This document shows, in pieces, positions 14,863 through 18,377 of a DNA stretch of 18,377 bases (the first letter of the stretch is position 1; every line of letters begins with the position of its first letter). This DNA is from CBFDCQ01 sp965603355 (GTDB taxonomy: Bacteria; Hydrogenedentota; CAZGCA01; CBFDCQ01). The position numbers were made by a program, and so were the translations under genes. The notes below the pieces were generated by a model. It saw only the letters and a list, made by a program, of their open reading frames with translations. It ran no database searches and had not been told where the DNA came from. The DNA lies in assembly GCA_965603355.1 (NCBI GenBank), contig CBFDCQ010000066.1, forward strand, positions 1-18,377, given 5' to 3'.

Positions 14863-14892
14863 AAGGCGGCCGCCTTTGGTGGCGACCGCCTT
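14863..14892 (-). terminator. Strong hairpin between the two pilin genes
   Basis: On the minus strand the arms AAGGCGGTCGCC and GGCGGCCGCCTT form a 12-base stem with one G-U pair and a six-base loop (ACCAAA), followed only by TTTCT. It is 43 bases after the first pilin's stop and 42 before the second's start. It could act as a partial terminator or as a 3' stabiliser that makes the first pilin more abundant than the second. Confidence 0.55.
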
Positions 14893-14934
14893 CCCGACCG
14901 CGCCTCGAGAGGGGTTCGGTGAGTTGTGCCGGTG

Positions 14935-15432
14935 CTACTGGATAGGCATTGATGCGGCGTTAGGAGCCGTGCCGTCAGCAGTGAACCTGATCACAGCACT
15001 GTTGTCCATGAAGAACCGCCTCGTACCCGTACGTCCGGCTGTAATCGGATCGGCGGTCGCTGTGTAGACCTCATCACCGACTGCAGCGTTGCCCGGCGTC
15101 ACAACGAAGTTGTAACCGGACTTGGCGCCGGAACCGAGAACGTTGTCCACAAACGGTTCGGTACCCGCCGCCGGGTTCGCCAGCGTCCCGACCACACCAA
15201 CAGGGCCGAGAACCGCAAAATCGCCAACATTGTCGGCGTCGGCGTCAACAAACCCGCCCGTCTGGAACTGAACTTCGGCGTTGCTGATCGTCCTCAGCGC
15301 ACCGATTGCGCCCGCCTCGTTAGCACTCATTCGCGAACGAAGCAGGTTCGGGATGGCTATGGCGGCAATTATCGCTATAACCGCCACGACGATCATCAAC
15401 TCGATCAAGGTGAAACCTTTTTCGTGTCTCAT
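14935..15432 (-). CDS. Type IV pilin-like protein, promoter-proximal copy
   Basis: A 165-residue prepilin: leader MRHEKG, then FTLIELMIVVAVIAIIAAIA, the conserved N-terminal helix with Glu5 of the mature form. It continues with IPNLLRSRMSANEAGAIGALRTI, an acidic loop (DADADNVGDF) and a C-terminal sheet region with GTRRFFMDNSAVIRFT; it has no cysteines. After processing by a PilD-type peptidase it would be inserted into a pilus or pseudopilus in the envelope. ATG 15432 is preceded by AAAGGGGG; the longer frame to 15591 runs through the promoter and is rejected. A perfect sigma-54 promoter lies upstream at 15554-15569, as is known for pilA genes controlled by PilR. It is followed by a second, similar copy. 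Confidence 0.9.
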   Translation of the reverse strand: MRHEKGFTLIELMIVVAVIAIIAAIAIPNLLRSRMSANEAGAIGALRTISNAEVQFQTGGFVDADADNVGDFAVLGPVGVVGTLANPAAGTEPFVDNVLGSGAKSGYNFVVTPGNAAVGDEVYTATADPITAGRTGTRRFFMDNSAVIRFTADGTAPNAASMPIQ

Positions 15433-15553
15433 CGTCTTTCCCCCTTTCTCTTCTGTTTCTTCCTCTTTCCTCTTCCCAAAACAACACCCGACGTGAGCCA
15501 CCACACCCTGGGGCCCGCTGTTTTCGGCATCGCCGAAGCAACCGCAAATAAGG

Positions 15554-15569
15554 AGCAACCTCCGTGCCA
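15554..15569 (-). promoter_or_regulatory. Sigma-54 (RpoN) promoter of the pilin genes
   Basis: The minus strand reads TGGCACGGAGGTTGCT, a full match to the sigma-54 consensus TGGCACG-N4-TTGCW with GG at -24 and GC at -12. The predicted start is near 15543, giving a leader of about 110 bases before the pilin ATG at 15432. Such promoters need an ATP-driven enhancer-binding activator, PilR in known type IV pilus systems. Confidence 0.85.
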
Positions 15570-15632
15570 AACATCTGCGCCAAGAAACCAACGCGCGGCT
15601 GCAACTTGCCGTACCGGCGGCGCAGCATCAAC

Positions 15633-15659
15633 GTAACATACTGCTGCCCAGTATGTTAC
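15633..15659. promoter_or_regulatory. Perfect 11-bp inverted repeat, candidate activator site
   Basis: Arms GTAACATACTG and CAGTATGTTAC flank CTGCC. The centre is about 100 bases upstream of the predicted sigma-54 start site, the usual place for an enhancer-binding protein dimer. No U-run follows on either strand, so a terminator is unlikely. Confidence 0.6.
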
Positions 15660-15778
15660 AAACCGGCGTCGTATCGTGCGTCAATGAAGCTGGTGGTGGA
15701 AAGAAAGTGAGAAGCTGTTGAACACAACTTGTATTGCGGGCGAATCGCCGACTTTTCAGCGCAAATTTACGTTCCTAA

Positions 15779-15795
15779 GTTACAAAATTTGTCAC
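15779..15795. promoter_or_regulatory. Imperfect palindrome sharing the GTTACAAA half-site
   Basis: GTTACAAAATTTGTCAC has ACAAA and TTTGT around a central A, with outer GT and AC pairs and one mismatch. Its GTTACAAA also occurs at 15655-15662, on the edge of the perfect inverted repeat nearer the promoter. It may be a second, weaker site for the same regulator, about 245 bases upstream of the predicted start. Confidence 0.3.
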
Positions 15796-15940
15796 GGAAT
15801 CCAAGAGACATATCCTCACAATCCGGCCCGCGCATCTCAAGGGTAGCTGGGTTTGAAAGGTGTACCGGAGGCGCGACGAGGAACGTTTCATGTTGACGAG
15901 TGGACAGCAGCGCGGCCCCTTGGCAGACATGCGGAACTGC

Positions 15941-16109
15941 GGGACTGTTGAAAAAGCCGGTGTATACTACCCGACGTCATTCTGAGCGGAGCGAAGAATC
16001 TCGATTTTCCAGCCTTTTCGCGACACCAGATCCTTCGTCCGCCCATGCCTGCGGCAGGCAGGCGCGGCGGACTCAGGATGACACCAAAGGGCACTTCTTC
16101 AACAGCCCC
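15941..16109. repeat. MITE-like composite inverted-repeat element, about 169 bp
   Basis: The ends form terminal inverted repeats: GGGACTGTTGAAAAAG (15941-15956) and, on the other strand, GGGGCTGTTGAAGAAG (16109-16094), 14 of 16 matching. Inside is a second nested pair: GTCATTCTGAG...GAAGAATCT (15976-16001) against AGATCCTTCG (16028-16037) and CTCAGGATGAC (16072-16082). The right inner arm contains a further small palindrome, GCCTGC-G-GCAGGC (16047-16059). No transposase is encoded. The inner TCATTCTGAG...GAAGAATCT text resembles a dispersed repeat I recall from many bacterial genomes. ACTG occurs just outside both ends, which might be a remnant of target duplication. It lies 44 bases beyond the lpxH stop and may end that transcript. 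Confidence 0.65.
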
Positions 16110-16152
16110 ACTGTGGCGATTTCGACCCTCAGCGCACGATCGACCGTGCCTC

Positions 16153-16947
16153 CTACTCGAGGCTGCCGGTGCCCTCCTGAAAAGTCTTCAGGGCAATTTG
16201 TCCTTGAGATAGTTCTGCGTAAGTGAAATGCGTCAGCCAGTCGCCGACATTGATGTAGCGTTTTGTGCGTCCATCCACCTCTATGGACTCATCCGTGGGA
16301 ATGTGACAGTGGCCTGCGAGAATCATGTCAACATCGTCATCGCGTAACTTCCGCAATGCGTACCGGCGGACCGCCTCCGCCTCTCTGAGCCGTCCGGGCG
16401 TTTCCGCGTTGACGAGCTGTCTGCTCAACCCGGAGACCATCCTGCCGAACCTCAGCGCCAGGTCAGGGTGCATGACGCGGAAAAGCCCGATCGCAACTCT
16501 CCACCTCGCTATAGCACTGAACACGCGGGCACCGTAATCGGACCGGTTCAGGCCGTCACCGTGGCACAGGAATACCCTCGTTCCGGATATCTCGGCGGCT
16601 ACCGGTTCTTTGTGGACGGTAAACCCGATGAAGTTTTCCATGAAGGGCCCCGCCCAGCAGTCGTGGTTTCCGACTACGTAGTGAAGACGCACACCGCTGT
16701 CACGCAACTCAGCCAGCGCACGAAGCACCGGGAAGTTCGAGCTGAAAACCACCGACCGGTACTCGAACCAGAAATCGAAAAGGTCGCCCAGGACGTAAAG
16801 GTCCGACACACCGTCATCGGGCAACCCTGCGAGGAACTTCCGCAACGTGATGCTGCGGTCGCTTTCTTCCGGTTCAGAACCCAGGTGTACGTCGGAGATA
16901 AAGACGCTGCGCGTTTGAAGAGATGAACTCTGCTCCGCAAGACCCAC
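16153..16947 (-). CDS. lpxH: UDP-2,3-diacylglucosamine diphosphatase LpxH
   Basis: Hydrolyses UDP-2,3-diacylglucosamine to lipid X in lipid A synthesis, at the inner face of the inner membrane; its presence marks an outer-membrane bacterium with lipopolysaccharide. The 264-residue metallophosphoesterase has SDVHLG (Asp19, His21), LGDLFDFW (Asp55), GNHD (Asn94, His95), CHGDGL (His129) and AGHCHIP (His213, His215). The GDLFDFW and HGD forms separate LpxH/LpxG-like enzymes from generic phosphoesterases. The start is probably GTG at 16947 with GGGGAA upstream; an exact start is uncertain because about 12 residues precede the first motif. It is third in an operon after lepB (42-base gap). Confidence 0.9.
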   Translation of the reverse strand: MGLAEQSSSLQTRSVFISDVHLGSEPEESDRSITLRKFLAGLPDDGVSDLYVLGDLFDFWFEYRSVVFSSNFPVLRALAELRDSGVRLHYVVGNHDCWAGPFMENFIGFTVHKEPVAAEISGTRVFLCHGDGLNRSDYGARVFSAIARWRVAIGLFRVMHPDLALRFGRMVSGLSRQLVNAETPGRLREAEAVRRYALRKLRDDDVDMILAGHCHIPTDESIEVDGRTKRYINVGDWLTHFTYAELSQGQIALKTFQEGTGSLE

Positions 16948-16989
16948 CTGTTGCGTTCCCCATGCACAAACTGCAACGTGCCGCGCTTC

Positions 16990-17532
16990 TCAGATTGTCC
17001 CGAACCTCGTCACAGGCCAGAAGCGCAACACCGCCTTCCCAACGATATTCTTCCGTGGCACAAACCAGCCGCTGCGGCTGTCGCTGCTTACGCTGCGGTG
17101 GTCACCGAGCACATAATAACAGTCTGCAGGTACTGTCACCTTTGATATGTCCTCTTGTGGCCGGAAGTAGTCTCCGTTCACGTAGGCTTCCCGCAGCTTT
17201 TCTCCGTTGACCATCACTTTCCCGTCCCGGATCTCGACGGTATCCCCGGGCAGACCTATGACTCTCTTTATGAACCTTCGGGAATGGTCCTCAGGGTATA
17301 GGAAGACTATGACATCGCCCCGTTCAACGTTGTCAAACCGGTACGCGAACTTCAGCACGAACAGCCGTTCATTCTCCTCCAGGGTCGGCTCCATGGAACT
17401 GCCCTGAATCTCGAACCCTTCCACGACAAACGTACGCAGGCAGAAGAAGAACAGGGCAAACCACACCACCATCTTGAAAAAATCTATAAGCTCTTTCCGA
17501 GCCTGCTCGGATATGTGCAATCTTCTAATCAT
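16990..17532 (-). CDS. lepB: Signal peptidase I
   Basis: Cleaves signal peptides from exported proteins on the outer face of the inner membrane. The 180-residue protein has a single N-terminal membrane segment (about 19-36), then the nucleophile Ser46 (GSSMEPTL), the general base Lys89 (RRFIKRVIGLPGD), and the closing box GDHRSVSSDSR (143-153), where the usual form is GDNRxxSxDSR. It is short, like the single-anchor enzymes of Gram-positives and many deep lineages, and unlike the two-anchor E. coli LepB. The start is ATG 17532, 14 bases after the PHP gene; the ribosome site is weak (GGGTG). It should process the exported HtrA-like and 200-residue proteins here where they are not lipoproteins. 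Confidence 0.95.
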   Translation of the reverse strand: MIRRLHISEQARKELIDFFKMVVWFALFFFCLRTFVVEGFEIQGSSMEPTLEENERLFVLKFAYRFDNVERGDVIVFLYPEDHSRRFIKRVIGLPGDTVEIRDGKVMVNGEKLREAYVNGDYFRPQEDISKVTVPADCYYVLGDHRSVSSDSRSGWFVPRKNIVGKAVLRFWPVTRFGTI

Positions 17533-17546
17533 TCACGCACCCAGCT

Positions 17547-18203
17547 TCACGCGGAACCGTCGCGAAGGCTGCCGTTCGTCGTCTCGCCTCCGAAGCCAGG
17601 TTCCAGAACCGTTCTGAATCGTCCCTCTCGCAAGGCGGACACAAAACCATCCATGTCGTTTACCGGCTCGTCGAACACCGTATAATAGTCACCCACGCTG
17701 TGCAGCGTGTGCGCGTCGCTGGCCCCAACCGCCTTGATACCGGTGCAGGAACTCAGGGCAAGCGCCTCGTCCTGTTCGTCCGCACACATGTTCGTGCTCA
17801 TAACTTCCATACCGTCAAACTTCAGATCAAACAGGATCCGGTCGCAGCCCAACCCGTACCGCGTCGGGTGAGCGATAACCACGGCACCACCTCTCTTGTG
17901 AGCGGCTTCCAGGATGTTCCGCGCGGAATCGCCCGGCCTTATCCCGCGCAGGTCGCTTACGCCGAAGACGAGAAGGTCGCCGTGCCTGCTGCGAATCTCC
18001 GTGCCGGCGAACACGGTCACGTCCTCAATCCCCTGTTCGCGTTTAAGCGTACCGATGTCCTCTTCGCCCCACAACGCGTTGTGCTCGACAATAACGATAC
18101 CGGAAAGACCTATCTCGGCGGCCTTCGGAAGAAGCTCGAACGGGTCTATATCGCTGCAGGGAGAATAGCGCCTCGTATGTATATGAATGTCAAACTTAAT
18201 CAC
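17547..18203 (-). CDS. PHP-domain metal-dependent phosphoesterase
   Basis: A 218-residue PHP-superfamily protein with all expected metal-site blocks: DIHIHT (His7, His9), VEHNA (His41), GTEIRSRHGD (Glu69, His74), IAHPTR (His112) and ASDAHT (Asp163, His165). Stand-alone PHP proteins of this kind hydrolyse phosphoesters such as nucleoside 3',5'-bisphosphates or histidinol phosphate; the length and the HIHTRRYSPCSDIDP start fit the general 'PHP phosphoesterase' group rather than HisK or polymerase PHP domains. The start is GTG 18203, with AGAGG about ten bases upstream. It leads an operon with lepB and lpxH, under a consensus promoter at 18276-18305. The true substrate is unknown. Confidence 0.87.
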   Translation of the reverse strand: MIKFDIHIHTRRYSPCSDIDPFELLPKAAEIGLSGIVIVEHNALWGEEDIGTLKREQGIEDVTVFAGTEIRSRHGDLLVFGVSDLRGIRPGDSARNILEAAHKRGGAVVIAHPTRYGLGCDRILFDLKFDGMEVMSTNMCADEQDEALALSSCTGIKAVGASDAHTLHSVGDYYTVFDEPVNDMDGFVSALREGRFRTVLEPGFGGETTNGSLRDGSA

Positions 18204-18275
18204 TGATCCAAACCTCTATTGCACCACCTTCTGTCAAATTCCAGGCCGGACAACGAAAGTACTTGTTCCCCCTAG

Positions 18276-18305
18276 ATTATATCCACCCGAACATGACCAT
18301 GTCAA
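18276..18305 (-). promoter_or_regulatory. Consensus sigma-70 promoter for PHP - lepB - lpxH
   Basis: On the minus strand a perfect TTGACA (18305-18300) and a perfect TATAAT (18281-18276) are 18 bases apart. The leader to GTG 18203 is about 65 bases. The spacer and -35 box contain ACATG-AC-CATGT (18291-18302), a small palindrome that could be an operator. Confidence 0.8.
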
Positions 18306-18377
18306 CGTCAGGGCGGTTCAGCTGTCATAACTCTTTGATAATGTCCTCAGGTGGACTCGGTAGAAATGTCCTCTATG

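Larger units (their letters stand above)
15592..16152. other. 560-bp gene-free region upstream of the pilins
   Basis: No plausible gene is present; the one + strand frame at 15900-16226 lies mostly in an inverted-repeat element. Contents, in order: the 15633-15659 inverted repeat, an AT-rich stretch at about 15760-15800 with the palindrome GTTACAAAATTTGTCAC (15779-15795), a low-information stretch to 15940, and the MITE-like element at 15941-16109. The right end, 16110-16152, precedes the lpxH stop. Confidence 0.6.

Noticed and set aside
15433..15591. N-terminal extension of the first pilin
   Set aside because: It spans the sigma-54 promoter, and prepilins need the short basic leader immediately before the FTLIE cleavage site.
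15900..16226. 108-codon frame on the + strand
   Set aside because: It lies mostly inside the inverted-repeat element and the antisense end of lpxH.
1..18377. CRISPR arrays, toxin-antitoxin pairs, phage or defence genes
   Set aside because: No regularly spaced direct repeats, nuclease, methylase or phage structural motifs were seen; the gene content is mostly housekeeping and envelope functions.

Overview
The window reads as chromosome of an uncultured or deep-branching Gram-negative bacterium; I cannot name a phylum. Evidence for this is a lipid A enzyme (LpxH), type IV pilin-like proteins, clear sigma-70 promoters and one sigma-54 promoter, GC-rich codon use, an archaeal-type phosphoglycerate mutase, and frequent GTG/TTG starts. 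No tRNA, rRNA, CRISPR array or complete insertion sequence was found.

Layout. Positions 1-334 hold the 3' end of an iron-sulfur oxidoreductase subunit. Positions 365-2240 (+) hold a promoter, an ApgM-type phosphoglycerate mutase and a two-CBS-domain protein. Positions 2276-5225 (-) hold a housekeeping cluster, pgsA - der - plsY, followed by a 70-residue membrane protein; a near-consensus promoter lies before pgsA. Positions 5293-8717 (-) hold a tight three-gene unit: a divergent M28-family protein, a PIG-L-type deacetylase and PdxA. A divergent promoter pair at 8689-8801 separates this unit from an envelope stress-type pair on the + strand: a putative HtrA lipoprotein with four PDZ-like regions, and a trypsin-fold paralogue that has lost its catalytic His and Ser. 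Next come an unrecognised secreted protein of 200 residues with its own promoter and a 16-bp palindrome over the -35 box, about 450 bp without a convincing gene, and a GT4-type glycosyltransferase. The glycosyltransferase abuts, tail to tail with no spacer, two tandem pilin-like genes read from a sigma-54 promoter. Positions 15592-16152 carry no gene but hold two palindromes and a MITE-like inverted-repeat element. The window closes with a minus-strand operon, PHP phosphoesterase - lepB - lpxH, under a consensus sigma-70 promoter.

How the genes fit together. Much of the window concerns the envelope: phospholipid synthesis (PlsY, PgsA), lipid A synthesis (LpxH), protein export (LepB), periplasmic quality control (HtrA pair), surface sugars (glycosyltransferase) and surface fibres (pilins). 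No single dramatic new system is evident. The best leads are the HtrA/pseudo-HtrA pair, the M28-like protein with an altered metal site, and the sigma-54 pilin locus with its upstream palindromes.
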